This document shows, one piece after another, positions 47,225 to 60,527 of a DNA stretch of 64,000 bases; within the stretch, counting starts at the first letter, position 1; the number at the start of each line of letters is the position of its first letter. Source of the DNA: Oreocharis arfaki (taxonomy: Eukaryota > Chordata > Aves > Passeriformes > Paramythiidae); NCBI GenBank assembly GCA_013398015.1, contig VZRR01014165.1, forward strand, positions 1,747,645 through 1,811,644. Direction: 5' to 3'. Below the pieces are notes generated by a model, which saw only the letters and a program-made list of their open reading frames with translations, ran no database searches and was not told where the DNA came from. Made by a program: the position numbers and the translations under genes.

Positions 47225-47742
47225 ACCATAGAATGACTCTGCTCCGCATTTGTCAGGATGTACCTGGAGTACAGTTTCCAGTTGAGGTTGCCACTATTCA
47301 AGAAGAATCTGAATAGACTGGAGACAGTCCAAAGAAGGGCCACTAGGAAAGGCTGAGAGAGTCAGTTCTTTTCTCCCTGGAGAAGGGAAGGCTCAGAGGG
47401 AACCTCATCACAGTATTCCTGTGCTTAAAGGGTGGCTGTACAGAGGACTGAGGCTCTCTCTTCAGAAGGAACAACTGGAGAAGACAAGGGAGAAACACTG
47501 CAAGTTGCAGTGGGAGAGGTTTCATTATAATGTAAGAAAGAAATTTTTTACAGTGAATAATATAATTTGCTGGAACTACTTCCTCAGGGATGTGGTAGGG
47601 TGCTCATTGTTGGATGTTTTCAAGATGCAACTGGACAAGGCACTACATAATCTCATCTACCTCCCTTTCCCATAAGAGGTCAAACCCGATAACTTTTTGA
47701 GGTCCCTTCAAACCTCAGTTACTCTATGATTCTATTTCTATG
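47225..47742 (+). mobile_element. CR1 LINE 3' end, plus strand
   Basis: The 3' part of CR1 runs from GTACCTGGAGTACAGTTTCC through CTGGAGACAGTCCAAAGAAG, GGCTCAGAGGGAACCTCATC, GGACAAGGCACTACATAATC and GAGGTCCCTTCAAACC to the terminal octamers ACTCTATG, ATTCTATT, TCTATG. The copy is 5'-truncated at about 520 bp, and its reading frames (84-60 codons) are untranslated-region shadows. Confidence 0.93.
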
Positions 47743-49353
47743 TGAAATGACCAACCTACTTTACTGGTTCTTTTTTTCTTTGTACTGACATTCATGAAAT
47801 AAATTCTTATGCTTTGTTCTAGTTGTTTTTACTCGGTTTTTTTCACAGGCAATTGTTCCCTACAGGAATGGACAAAGTTAAATGCATTTTTAACTTGACA
47901 AATTATCATAGGAGGACTTATCCAGAATGATTTTGCTTTTCATCTCTTACAAACATTGGACTTCTTGACGACAATATTTCCTGAAAATAATGTTTTGGTG
48001 ATGCTTCCACAAAATACCCCGGTGTTGTCTCATATTTTATAGATATCACAGTACTGTTCCTTCATGTTTCTTTTGCCTTTGGCACTGTTTCAGGTATCAG
48101 CCTATAATATAGCCTCTTATTTACATTTTTCTTCCCTTTTTTTTTTTTTTAAATAAAAGATTTTCTTTGGGTACAAGGAAACTTAACACTGGAAATCTTG
48201 ACAGGTATACATTAGTTAGACTTAAGATAGAAAACATGAGTACTTCAAACAGACATAAAAAGGCAACAGCTTATCTTTATGATACCTGTGTTCATCTGAA
48301 AAAACTAAACTGTAACTGCAGGTAGCATATGTTTATTCTGGCCAAAAATTACAGTGTTCTGGAGAAGGAAAATCTCTTCTTATAAAGCCCAATTTATGGC
48401 TGATAAGCAATTAAAACAGAATATCTTATCAACCTTACTTGTGGTCAGAGCCTGTCATACAGATGCTCCTCTTAGAGAGAGACTGGTTAAATTGCAAATC
48501 ATAAATACATTTAACAAATAAGCATTTTAAATTAGGACTCGAAGCACAAAAGTGCTTGTAGGCAGAGGTTTGTGTATGATACTGGCAAGACAATGCAGAT
48601 CTCCAAACAAACCTCCAAAGAATGCGCCGGATGGTTTTGTGTTTAGAATAAGGGTAACTCTTGGGACTACAGTTAATACACCTAATATCAGGAAGTTTTG
48701 AACAGGGAGGGGAAAGGGGTGCCTGAAGGAGGTTTAAGGGGAATGATGTGCAGATGTCCGCACAGAGACAGAGGAATGATGAGATTTTTCACACATGAAG
48801 AGTGAGGTTCAGACTTGCTTCTGGAAATAGTGCTACTAAGTGCCCCATTAATCAGGAGAAGAAGAGTTAGTTGAAAAATACAGACACAGGAGATAACTTG
48901 GAGAATAAATACTGTAGAGATGACAATGAAAGGGAGAGAAGAAATGTACAAAGACTAAAAGGTTCAAAAAATAAAAAGCTCAAAACATAAAAATGAGACA
49001 GACGGTGGGGTAGATACTTCAGCTAGAGAAGCAATGAGGTGACTGAGCCAGTGTTCAGTGAACAACGCTAGAAAGAAGAGAAAGTTTTCCTCCTAAACAG
49101 TTTATCTGGCCAATAGGAGAATTAGCAGCACAGTGGCAATAATCAAAAGGCAGAAACTGGACTTTTATTTTGTATTTTCAAGTAGTAAGAAGTGTACTGA
49201 CACTTTCTGCTGTTTCTGTTCATTTATTTCAAGGAATACAGCCGCCTAACCTAAACCCCACATTTTAGAAAAAATTATATAATTTTCTTACTTTTATTTC
49301 ACAAATGTTGGTTCATCAGAAAGCTCTTCTGCTTGTACGACTGATGAGTTAAG
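47743..49353. other. Unique AT-rich DNA
   Basis: No gene is recognised. A T-run lies at 48137-48150. A minus-strand frame of 87 codons at 48688-48951 has no known motif. Confidence 0.5.
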
Positions 49354-50021
49354 CAAACTCCCCAGTCTGACCATTCACGGGACTCCCTGGTAGTCAAACT
49401 CCCACCACCCCAGACTGCCGCTGCTGGGACCGAAGCCTCTTCGCAGCGGGCAGCTCCAGTGACCGATGGGTCCCCCTTGGCTCCTCACACACCCACTCCA
49501 CAGTCAGACCAGATGCCTCATAAAGCCATTTATTCACGGCACAGTAACACAGGAACAGCCTGAGCTGGTGCCCCCATGGTGCACCCCAGACAAGGAACTC
49601 CTGGGGTTCTATAGCCTTGAAGTCCACCCACGGGAAAGGTTCTCTCTTCCTCACGAGTCTTCAGCTCCTGTCCCCTCTCCTTGCCCCGCCACCCGTTGCT
49701 GTCACCCATCTTGTCTCCTTTGTTATCCGAAAGGTTAGCAATTCCCGACTCTCACCGCCTCTCTCAGGGTCCATTTGCCTGACTGATATCACCCACCTTC
49801 GTGCCCTTTGTTATCCCAAATGTTGGCAGTTCACAGCCTCTCATCTCTGGCTCCCACCCAGAGCTCTATCTGCATCTCACTCTGCAGTTTGTCAGCCGGG
49901 CTACCCAGACCAGGACTATTCCCCAACAGATATGTGGCTATGTCTACATACGAACAAATTACACAAAAGCATTCGGGACTCATGTAGTGAATCTATCTCA
50001 ACCAGTGTAACAGGCCCCACA
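49354..50021 (-). mobile_element. ERVK-like LTR, minus strand
   Basis: A GC-rich block in AT-rich DNA. On the minus strand it begins TGTGGGGCCTGTTACACTGG (complement of 50002-50021). A TATA-like CTATAG lies at the complement of 49609-49614, and AATAAA at the complement of 49529-49534, about 80 bp downstream. That spacing is typical of an LTR promoter and R region. The U5 end near 49354-49396 has a partial internal repeat (CAAACTCCCC / CAAACTCCCACC), and no 6-bp target duplication was found, so the 3' limit is uncertain. ORFs of 90-145 codons on the plus strand are shadows. No gag, pol or env is adjacent. Confidence 0.65.
49529..49534 (-). promoter_or_regulatory. LTR polyadenylation signal (AATAAA, minus)
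   Basis: TTTATT on the plus strand in the context GCCATTTATTCACGG, downstream of the LTR TATA-like motif. Confidence 0.5.
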
Positions 50022-53000
50022 GTTTTCTCTGTGAACACAGACCTATCAGCATGATCATGAAATGTAGAAGTGAACATTTCCAAGGTAAGGTGAGTGGAAT
50101 TGTTTTAAATGAGAACGTGGGTAAAATATTTCTCAAGTCACAAAATTAATTTTTCAGCAAAACTCAAAACTCTGAAATGTGTGATCATTTTTCAGAAGTG
50201 ATTATGGTTATACAGTTTTCATAGTGAGGAATTAATTTTTCCTGTAGGAGTTTTTTTCCCATGTGTGTTTACTCTGCATCTGCTAATATAATTTGGAAAT
50301 GAAAACAGTGAAAAAACCCACAGTAAACAGTGATCTTGACCCCTTAAAATAATCAAACTTCAGAAACACTAGAGAAGCTAACATGCAGTTTGATTTACAA
50401 ATATCTAAGTTCTGTTGAATGTTCAGTTCTATCTATGTACCTTTTCATTGCTGGCAAAAAAAGTGAAGGAAATTGAAATAATACAAGACTACTAACTTCA
50501 AGCTCTTATTCTAACTATTTAATAAGTTAATTATTTAGATGTTCTTAAGATTTTTTTTTTTAAACTTTCTTTTAGCTTTTTCAACTTCTTCAACTTTAAA
50601 TGCTAGACCATTCCCCAGAGACCTTTCTGGTGAAATCAATTCATTTTTGTGGGAATAGATGGGAATGATTTCCTTGACTTTTCAAAATACTGTAGAGAAC
50701 TTTGAGGGGAAATTCCAGAACTATTATATATAGATGTGTGATAGGCAGGTTCCCCTTCAACAGAGACAGTTGAGTATTCACTCAAGGTATGAGTTTCTTG
50801 CATGATAGTGGTGAATGGGGAAAGAAAAATTACCTCTCTAACTGGTATTTAGAGGAGTAGAAAAATAATCAAAACCTCTGCCTTATAAACAGAGCTTTCG
50901 TGTTCCAGATCTCTACAGAACTTTGAAAATTTAAGTTCCATTTTCCCTACCAAGGGCACTCATAAACATCAGTGTCTAATTCCTGTTGTGACACTTTGTA
51001 TCCAGGATACTTCCACAGGGCCAGATGATGTGACTGACTTTCCAGAGAGTAACGTCTAAAATTAGATGTGATGCCCTACAGAGTCTGAAATTATTCTAAA
51101 TGGCAGTGCTCAGGCAACCAGATCTTCTCCACTTTATCTAATGATTTTTCTTAAGAGATTATTTTGAGACTTTGTCCAAGGTCTTGCTGAAAACCCAATT
51201 TAAAGACATCACACAACATTAATTTTTCTGCTACTTTCTTGGTGTATGGAAATAATACAGACAAAACCTGGAAACATTTTTCTTTTCTTCAAATGTTTTA
51301 CTGTTGGAAGTGGTTTTTTATTTGATTCGGATTTTTTTGTTTGTTGTTATAGGGGCATTTTGGGAATTTTTGTGGGCTTTTTTGACATATTTGATCATGA
51401 GGTTAAAGTATTCTGAACCATTAATAAAATCTGAAACCAATCAATTTTCTCTTGCATACTGACTTGAAGAAAAGTCTTCAACTGAAAATGCTCAAGAACT
51501 GCACTTGAATCTAGAGGTGAAATGCATTACTCAAGCCCATCTCTGGTTTAGACAGTTTCTTCCTCTCGTTTTTTTACAAACTCAGGGTGAAATACTAGTC
51601 ATCTGGGATGCTTATTGCTTCATGTACTCTGGTCCCTATGAATGTAATTTGTGGGAAAAAAGTTTCACAGACTTACCGTAAGGATGTCCTGACTTGGAAG
51701 CCGTGGGCAGATCTTCTTTTCAGAGTGCAAATATGAAAGAGAAAGGGAAGAATTTTTGCAAACAGAATTGAGACAATAAAACCATGAACCATAATCTGCC
51801 TGATCTTAAAATGAGAATAAAATTATGCCAGATAAACTTATCCATTCCTCTGTCTGGAACTACAAAACTAATGAACATAGAGAATACACCAGATGGAATA
51901 AAGCTTTAATTTATGAAGATATTTTACATCGTATTTTACATCAGAATCTTCCCTGAAAAGTCATTAAAGTTGGTGTGGATAGAGAAACCCCTCCAGGTTC
52001 CTCCACAGTGTATTATTATGCCACCAGGCAGAAGGATGGGACCTAAGATATGGAGGGGGAATTGAAAGAAGTGCCTTCTTGGGGTAGCAGGAGAACCCCC
52101 TGCTGGGCTCCCTCTCCTTCCCAGGTGCCCTTACACAATTAGTATGAGGCTCTGGAACTTGAGAGCCAGGCAAACAGTGTAAATAAAAAAAATCTCAGTC
52201 ATGTATCTGTAACCTTATACAATTCCTCGTTTATAGTCCTTCCTTTAACTATTTTACCTGCTAAGTCAAAGCTGCTTAAAACCAGTATTGCTGCGTGTCC
52301 AATGAATATTCTCTATGAAAAGATAAGCACAAGTATGTATGCATATATAAATACACTTATAATTGGACAACAGATATTCTGTTCCCACCTTCTAGGCTTT
52401 GGCCATCATGCACTGATATCTAAAATGAAAATTAGAATTTTTCTGTTCCACTTCCTTTCTTCATATAAAGATATAATTAGTCACATACAAAAGTATACAA
52501 TTGACAGCATAATAGTTTGCCATCAATATCACTGAATCATGATTTCACCTCCTTATGAGTAAAACCCAGCTAAGTTTATTTTTGTTTCCCCCTTCCAGAC
52601 CTGAAAGATTTCTTATTAGAGAGGAAATTGTTTTATGAATCCATTCAAACACCTGAGGCAAAAATCTTAAACAAGTGAATATAAATATATTTTTGGGTTT
52701 TCTAAATTGACTAATTTAAAACTTCGAAAAAATTAATATATTCACAGATGGAGAATGACTATAACATTTAGGGAAGACAAAAATAGTTTTGTTCTCTTTT
52801 TTATGTCCTAAAATTTATCTGATTATTCTAAGCCTTCTGATGCTGATAATTCCTGGCCTTCAAAATTACAAGTTTCTCTCCTACATTAATAAAAGCAAAC
52901 CAGCAAACCATGTAGGCATTCACCATACCTACATCCTGGTATTTTGAGCCCAGTCAGCTTTGCTTATGCCTATAGACACTTTGAAACTGATGTGTCTTGT

Positions 53001-56000
53001 CTAGAATCTGGACTTCAAAGTGAAACTGGTGTCATAAAAAACCTCACTGCTTCAGATCAGGTAAAGTTTTAAACTCTGCTCTGAAAGGAAAAAAAAAAAA
53101 GCTTTATTTTTGAACTCACTTCCCTCTTTGAAGTCTGGGTTCAATCCAATTTTGAAAGAATCTGTCAGCAAAGTCAGCAAGGTTTGTGCTGGAGTCTTGA
53201 TTTCTGCAGGCTAGTCTGTCCTCAGCTCAGCCCATGGAGATTTACTTGGATGTGGCCCATAAACATATGTGATCACTGCTATTCCTCCTCCTCAGGAGTA
53301 AGCTCAGGGAGTCTGCTGCATAGGATGGGGAGAAAGAGGAAAGAATAGAACTAAACCTGATAATTTTGTTGTAGAGACTTCTGCCATTCTTTTAGCCTCA
53401 CTTCACTCTCCTCCATCCATAGTAAAAGGCATGAAGAAAAAAAAAAGGAAGATATCTTTGAAACCTGAAGAAGAGTCTTGTCTTCAAGATAAGTTTGTAA
53501 CAAGCACTTTGTGATAGTTCCTTCCTCTCTGCATTACCTCCCACTGCTGAGTGATTTCCAGCTCCTGGAGTTCTAGTCTGAGCACATGAGAAAATTCACT
53601 GAAAGAGCTAAAGCCTGTGATGTGAGATTGCAAAGCTCTTACTCCTGCACCTATGAAAAAAATGTTATGCTACAGGATAGCTGTACCAGAAATGTTTCAG
53701 ATGATTTTGGTCTCAAAAAGAAAGCAAAATGAGGTTTGTTTTTTTTTTTTTTTTTCCTGTTGTCAACACAGCAAGCTTGAAGCATAAGCTTTAAGAAATA
53801 GCAGAACATTTTATTTTACACTGGCCTAGCTCCCATGCTCTGCATAGCTATTATTCCTCTTATGAGCTGAAGTTCAATTGTCTTATTTTTTAACTGTTTT
53901 TGGTGAACCAGGCTTTCTTCATGGATTGCCTGTGCCATGATGCTGGTTGAGGGAGATGGAACATGTGAGGGAGGATGCAGCGCAACCAGGCCCACAGGAG
54001 AATGGAAGCGTGATGGAGGGACTGGGCTCTCCTAGGATACCAGATATGTCAACATTGAACTGAACAGTGTAGGAATTCAAAATGCTTTGGAGCTGGATGA
54101 AATAATAGAATACACCAATTTTTATAATTTATTTTTTCCATTATCATTTTCTGAAGAAAAAGAAACTAATTGCAGAACTTTCTAAGACTAGGCTTTTTTC
54201 AGAAACTGCTATATCCATCAAATTTAAAAATAAAAAGCAACAGCAGCATTAAGGGATAGGAATATTCAGAGCTCTTTGATAACATTGAAAATAAAAGTAT
54301 TCAAGAGCTCCATGTAATATCTTTAAAAAAACCTCTAACTTAAACATATGTTTTCTGGTTTGTCTTCATGATAGAGAGCTGACTTACCCAATATAAGACC
54401 TTGTTAGGGTAATAAAGGTTATAATGTATGTATATTATATAAGTTAAGGTATGAGGTTTTAGTGTAATTAAAACATTAGAACTTTGGAATGAGGTTCAAC
54501 CAAAACATGGTTCAAATGCTCTTTGCTGTAGAGGTGATAGATTTAAATTTTTTAATGTTTACAATTCATAACTAGATTAAAGGTAAATAAGCATTAATCA
54601 AATATAATTGTTAGGCCAGTAGCAAAAAAGCTCTCTGAAGCTCCTTGCAATTTTCAAGAAGCCCCAACAAAATTAAACACAGGTTTTTAATATTCTTTAC
54701 CGTATATTAGCTGAATATTCAAATAGACTGACATAAAAAATACTATTATTTATGTGACAAGGAATTTAGAAGATAACTACTAGTCAGGACTCATTAGTGC
54801 AAAGAGCCATAGATTTTTCCTGGTACCTAAATAACCAATGATTACTCCTTTTTGTTTGGACGTTTTTAATATTATGAGGATAAACTTAGATAATCAATTT
54901 GGAGCAACAAGGTGTGGCATCTCATTTAAAAGTTTGGAATTAGTGCCAGTACTTCTCATTTCTATGAAAAAAGATCCTTGTTTAATTGTTGCAGAACAAA
55001 ACGTGCATAAATGTTGCTTTTGCTCCTTCTGCTACAGGATTCATATATGTGTTTGCATTTTTTTAGAAATCTGAATTACTAATTAAATTTAAAATGTAGG
55101 GAAAATGTATTATCCTCCAAAATTAAAGTACAGAAAATCTCACATAATTGGCTAATATTTTCTACAAATAAAAAAAAATTAAATTTTTGGCTTTGAATAT
55201 ATCTATTTTTTCTTGGCTGGATGTAAGAATTACATAAAAATCAAAAATATTTCTGGGTTTGCCCATAAGTTTCGTGGTTAAGACCTTTTCACAATTCTAA
55301 TGCCCAAGCAGCAGCTGAATTCACTGGCTTTCAGAAAGTAAGTAATTTTAAGGTTCCTTTAAATTGTTCTGAGATTTCCCAGGGTGCCTAAATTTAAGTA
55401 CATTCAGAATACCTGTTCTGCACTTATCTCCCACCTAAAGCCACCCTCAGTCCAGACCTGAGAACCTGCTTGCTCACATTCCATGTAAATGCCTTTTAGA
55501 GGAGCAACCAAGTAAAGCTGGAACCAGATAGAAAACCTGAACCTCTATCCTCAGATGAATCTTGGAGGTCTGAGTCTGAAGTGTAAATTCCAAGATTTCT
55601 TTTCAGTTCCCTCTGGAATTATTGATAAGAAGCTTAAAGTAAGCATCCTGGAGTGCCCTTCTGGGCTGTGTTGGTGGTAAAGGTGGTTTCTTAAATTTAA
55701 GCCAAATACAGTGGGTACCTAAGTTACAAGCACACACTTCCACCTATCAAAATTTGTGGCGTTTTTTAATACATCAGAATTTTTATGTAGAAATCAAAAG
55801 AAATTAAAATATTAGCAAAGTTTCATAAACTATGTAAAAATTATAATAATTCTTACATCTCTTCAAGTGGTTATGGAGCTTAAACCTTCAAGAAGGCCAA
55901 AAAGTAACACTGCTGGTAACTTGTACAAATCTTGCAAAAAAAACTCCCAAAAAGACAAAACTGTGCTGTGTTTCATTCTATGTGTTATCTATTACTTAAT

Positions 56001-56296
56001 TTTTTACTACATCACTTAAAATGTGCTGGATACTTCCCACATATATAAAAAGATGAAAAATTGTCTTTAGTATCTAAAATGTACAACAAATACAGTACCA
56101 AAGGACAAATCAGAAAATTGAAACCGTGCAGAAATCAACCTTCTCCAAATATATATTTAGGCAAATGAAATAGGTATAATCCTGCATTAGGTTTACATTT
56201 TTTTTTCTGCAAATTGATTCATATGAAAGCACAGTTATGTCTCTGACCAAGTCTGGTTCCCCCAATAATATAATTTTGCAGTAATTTCTGCCACAG
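50022..56296. other. Long unique AT-rich stretch
   Basis: More than 6 kb with no CR1 or LTR recognised. A GC-richer patch at 51965-52190 might be an old ERV piece but could not be named. A-, T-run tracts lie at 53086-53101 and 53736-53755. Confidence 0.45.
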
Positions 56297-56433
56297 TGTC
56301 CCTCCTTCCTGCTCATACCATAGAGTACCTTTCTGAAGGCTGTTTGTTCAGGCTGTACTGGGCTCCTGACTTAGCTGAAGATGCATCTACAGTTCAAGTG
56401 TACAGTGCTGCGAGGCAAACCAGCAATCCTAAA
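56297..56433 (+). other. Weak exon-like segment
   Basis: A pyrimidine-rich acceptor (TTTCTGCCACAG) precedes 56297, and an excellent donor (AAA|GTAAGT) follows 56433. One frame is open across the 137 bp. No known protein motif is seen, so a non-coding exon or chance is as likely. Confidence 0.2.
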
Positions 56434-59394
56434 GTAAGTCCTGCTTACTCATCTAATTCTCTTACACTCTTTCTCCTCAACTCTCTCAAAGAGCAATGCT
56501 TCCTAACTTTCCCAGAAGGTGAGTCAGTCTGTCTTAATTAGGCTCCTACATTCGTCATGGTGGTTATGAACTGAAGCCTTCATCTACATCATGCAGAAGA
56601 GAGAATATGACATAGAGCTAAAAGAGATTTTAAGGTTTTTTAAAGCAATGAACTACAGTTATATTATTCATAACTAGAAGTTCAAACAGTACATTTCAGT
56701 GTTACAACTCCTACAGTTTCTTGTGATTTGCTGTTTTCCATGATCCCCAAAGTGTTAATTCGACAAAGTGCTTTTATATGCAATTGTATAACATAACTGT
56801 GCTCATAGAGTATAAAATTGTTATGTAGCAATAAGTGAGCCCAGTGTCTGCCAAAAAAGTAAAAAGGCAGAATGCATTTTTTGAATTCTCTATTCAACAT
56901 AAAATGCAGCAGTTTCCATCTCACAGTGGTCCATAAGGGTAACGACAGCACAACTTAGATTTTTAAAAACCATTAATCAGTTCCCACCTATTTCAGTGGA
57001 AGTTGGATATGTAAATACCTCTAAAACTTTTGTCTGTTATAGTTGTTCATCTTTTACTTACATGATTGGTTGCATAACTAGTTATCAAAAAAACCCAAAT
57101 ATATATACAATATACAAATAGTTTAGTTCTGAATCTATTTGCTAATGCTATGGTTTATCATTGTAATAGTGTTTTCATAGGTATATATTCTTAGTATATT
57201 ATCAGAACATTTATTCTTTTGCATTAATGAAAATCAGTGACTGAGGGCTTCAGTGATAAATGTGAGGGGTTTTCTTGGTGCAAAAAGAGATTTTTTTTAA
57301 GGATTAAGGTTTTGTGATAAGTTATAAGTTTACAGAATTTAAAGATATTTTCTTTCCCATGTTAGAATTTAGAAATCCAAGACAGTGAAAGGAAAATGAC
57401 AAGAAACAGTTCTTAAGCCTGTCGTGTCCCAGCAGATTTGAATTTTTAATGTCTGTTCCCAGTGCCTTACCTCAGGAGGAGGAGAATGGGATAGCCAGAA
57501 AATCAGAGTAATAATGCATAAATTTTATCTGTGGCACTAAAGTAAGAATAAATGCACTTTAATAATGTCTGTACTTCTATTCTTACACATTTTTTGCCAT
57601 CCTTGGTGGAAATTTTCATCCTATTCTGAACTGACAACACTAGCATTTCAGCTCTTGGCAAAAAACGCAAAGCCAAAGAGGGATGATACAGCTGAAGAAA
57701 ATGATCATTAACATCCACATGATTCCACCTTCTCTTCTTTTTACTTAAGTTAACAGTGAGGTGCTTAGTGTACCACTAAACTACTGATATATGAGAATTT
57801 GCCAGAAAACTCCATAAAAAAAGCCATCTCTAAGAATTTTTACAACTAACAGTAAAGGGTACCTCAATGTCTATTTCAAAGCTGATTTGATGAATACAGA
57901 AAAGGTCAAACTAAAAATAACTAGACTGAATCAGTTATAAGTGTAGTAACATATGCCTCATTTAATAATGAACTCTAAATTTGCTCTGCAGTTTAAGTAG
58001 TATCATGAATGCTAATTCTGACAGTAAAGGGTTATGAACTACCTGTCTGCTTGAGTCTGGCACAAGGTCAGGCAGTTATAGAACTAATGAAAACCCTGAT
58101 GTACCGAAAGGTGGATGATTGACATGAGTGTGCTAGCTGAAGAAAGTGCTGAGGAACTCTGGTGCATTCAAAATGACAGTGTCCTGAAACACAATTTACA
58201 GCACTGCATTTGTTTAGCCCAAGTGTAGCAATAAGCCCAGGTGCTTATTGCCTACATAACAGTGGCAGAATTCAGAGTGTATTATATTAAACTTTTACAT
58301 GCCAGTCACCAGAGGAATTTTTCTGGTATGGTTTGTGATGATCAACCTAAGGCCATCATTCTCTGAATATGTGATTATGCTTAGACAGACTTTTCTGTAT
58401 ATGATTCAGAGCATCCTGAAAGGATGAAAAGGAATTATTGTTAAATCTTTGTAAGTGAAAGAAAGCATAAAGCTGTAAAACAGTCAGCTAATAATTTTGA
58501 AATTGATTAAATTGTTTGAAAAGCCTGGATTCTTCTATATGCTAGGAAAACCTTTGTTCCTTTTGCCTTCTGGCTGTGCACTCTGCCAGATCTTTGCATA
58601 CCATAGGATTAATTTTCATCCATTTATTTCCTTTTTAGCCAAATCTACAATGCTATGATTTTTTTCAGTTAATTCCCATATTTCTGTAAGTAATGAGCTG
58701 TTTTTAGGACATGGAAATACTGGACAGCAACACATGTTCATCTGGTCACATATAATGGGTATCAGGATGGAAAGTGTCAGAAAATAATTAAGCAGCAAAG
58801 GATTATTCAGAAATCTTGAGAATATCTAATAGGTAAAACAAACACCTTTTTTCCCTGAAGTGCTTTTCTGAGACAATTCATTCAGCCATGTAGGAATTCA
58901 GCCACACAGAAAATTATTAAAGGATGAATCTGAGCTACAAAATTGATATGATGAACTGGAACATAAAGATTTCACTATTTAGAGCTATTCTGAACTGACT
59001 GACTTTCAGATGTGCAGCAGCTCAGAAAAAAGAAAAAAGATTCAGTTCACTTAGGATTCTGATTTTAAGACATGTTAACAGCTGTAGTAGATAGTTGAAA
59101 AGATATTTTTTTTTCTCTATTTTCATGTAATATCTCCATATTTTGTATCCTATCCCTCCTTACATCATCTTTCTTCCAGGTATCTCAACGTAAAGAATGT
59201 CTACAAAACTTACCCTTACTAAACACATACTTTCTTTAAAGCTGTAAAGTTAATGTTGGACAAAGCAGACTTTTTGGACTCCTCCTCAAATCATCTTCAG
59301 TTGCTGCATATAGAATATTACGTCTAGTTTTGAATCTCCCATTTCATGAAGTGATCAACATGAAAAAGGGGTTACTCACCAAACAGGTGGCTAG
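56434..59394. other. Unique AT-rich DNA
   Basis: About 3 kb with no gene or dispersed repeat recognised. Confidence 0.5.
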
Positions 59395-59602
59395 AACACA
59401 GGATGCACATGCACAGCCTGAGGGAATTGAGTTTGCCTAGGCTCAAAAAGAAAGGCTGTGGAGGGATGTGATGGCAGTCCTTCCTCCTCTACCTAATGGG
59501 GGTTAAAAAGAAGATAGAAGCAGGTTCTTCTCAGAGGGTCACGGAGAAATGGCAGAAGGCAATGGCCACCATTTAAAGCAATGGAAATTCCAGATACAGG
59601 CA
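59395..59602 (+). mobile_element. CR1 LINE fragment, plus strand
   Basis: The order CAGCCTGAGGGAATTGAGTT, then GGCTCAAAAAGAAAGGCTGT, TGATGGCAGTCC, CTACCTAATGGGGGTTAAAA, a CTTCTCAGAGGGTCACGG block and AATGGCC matches CR1 sequence just after the polymerase region. The 3' terminal part is missing. Confidence 0.75.
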
Positions 59603-60522
59603 TTATCATTGCACGAAGAGCCATTAAATCAGTAACAAGTAGCTTGGCCAAAGGCGGGACAAAAGCCGAAGTAACCTGACATCATTTCACAGCTGATACT
59701 TGAGCAGGCGGTCAGACTAAAACTCCAGAGGTCCCTGGTAGCCCAATTAATTCTAGGAAGCTTAATGCTAATTGTGATAGTATTATTGGTCTATAATGCT
59801 GGATAAACCATCACTGTGACATTTATAATGGGCTGAAGATATAACTGAAGTTTAAGAAATAAAAATAAAAGAAATAATTAAAAAAGCAAGTGAAGCATTC
59901 TTTGTATTTGTGTTTTGCCTCTCTGTGTCCTGTGAGCTACAATGTAATGCATATATTCTCCTGTGGTTTTCAAACATGAGTCTGTTGCTGCTGTATATCA
60001 CCACAGTAAATCTATAATATCAACAGGTTTTGACCATTAAACAGAAAAAGAAAAATGGATTTTCACATGAAGGTGAGACGCCAGGTTCATGGTGGCCATA
60101 TGATGTCACAAGAACTGAAACGGAAAAACAGCATTCATTACTGTTTCAGCACGTGCAGGAATCAGATTTGTACAAAGCTGCTGAATAGAGCAATTTCACA
60201 GTGATTCAAGGCAAAGTCATTTAGCACAGATGTTTCTGTAATTGTGATAGACTCAGAAAATTCAGTGTTCAGTGGTCCTTGAACACACATTTCCCAGCTA
60301 TATGGTGTATCTTGAGTAATTAATATAATAAAATGGAAGGAGCCTAGTCTGGGTAAAGTATATCTCCCTGAAAGTTATGGGGAGGAGGGAAGAGGATGGC
60401 AAGGTTTTATCTGGTGCATTTTTACTCTTATATGATTGGTTCTCTACTAGCCTTGTTCTATGGTTTTGGGTTTCGGGGTTTTTTTGTTTGCTTGATTGAG
60501 TTTTAGGATAGAAATTATTTAG
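59603..60522. other. Unique AT-rich DNA
   Basis: No gene or repeat is recognised. A T-rich run precedes the LTR at 60478-60490. Confidence 0.5.
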
Positions 60523-60527
60523 CACAT
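60523..60527. repeat. Target-site duplication CACAT, left copy
   Basis: CACAT directly precedes the LTR and is repeated exactly at 61261-61265. Confidence 0.93.

Noticed and set aside
49617..50054. 145-codon plus-strand ORF
   Set aside because: It lies antisense to an ERVK-like LTR and has no domain.
51965..52190. GC-richer patch resembling an old ERV coding or LTR piece
   Set aside because: No motif order could be confirmed; too weak to list as a mobile element.
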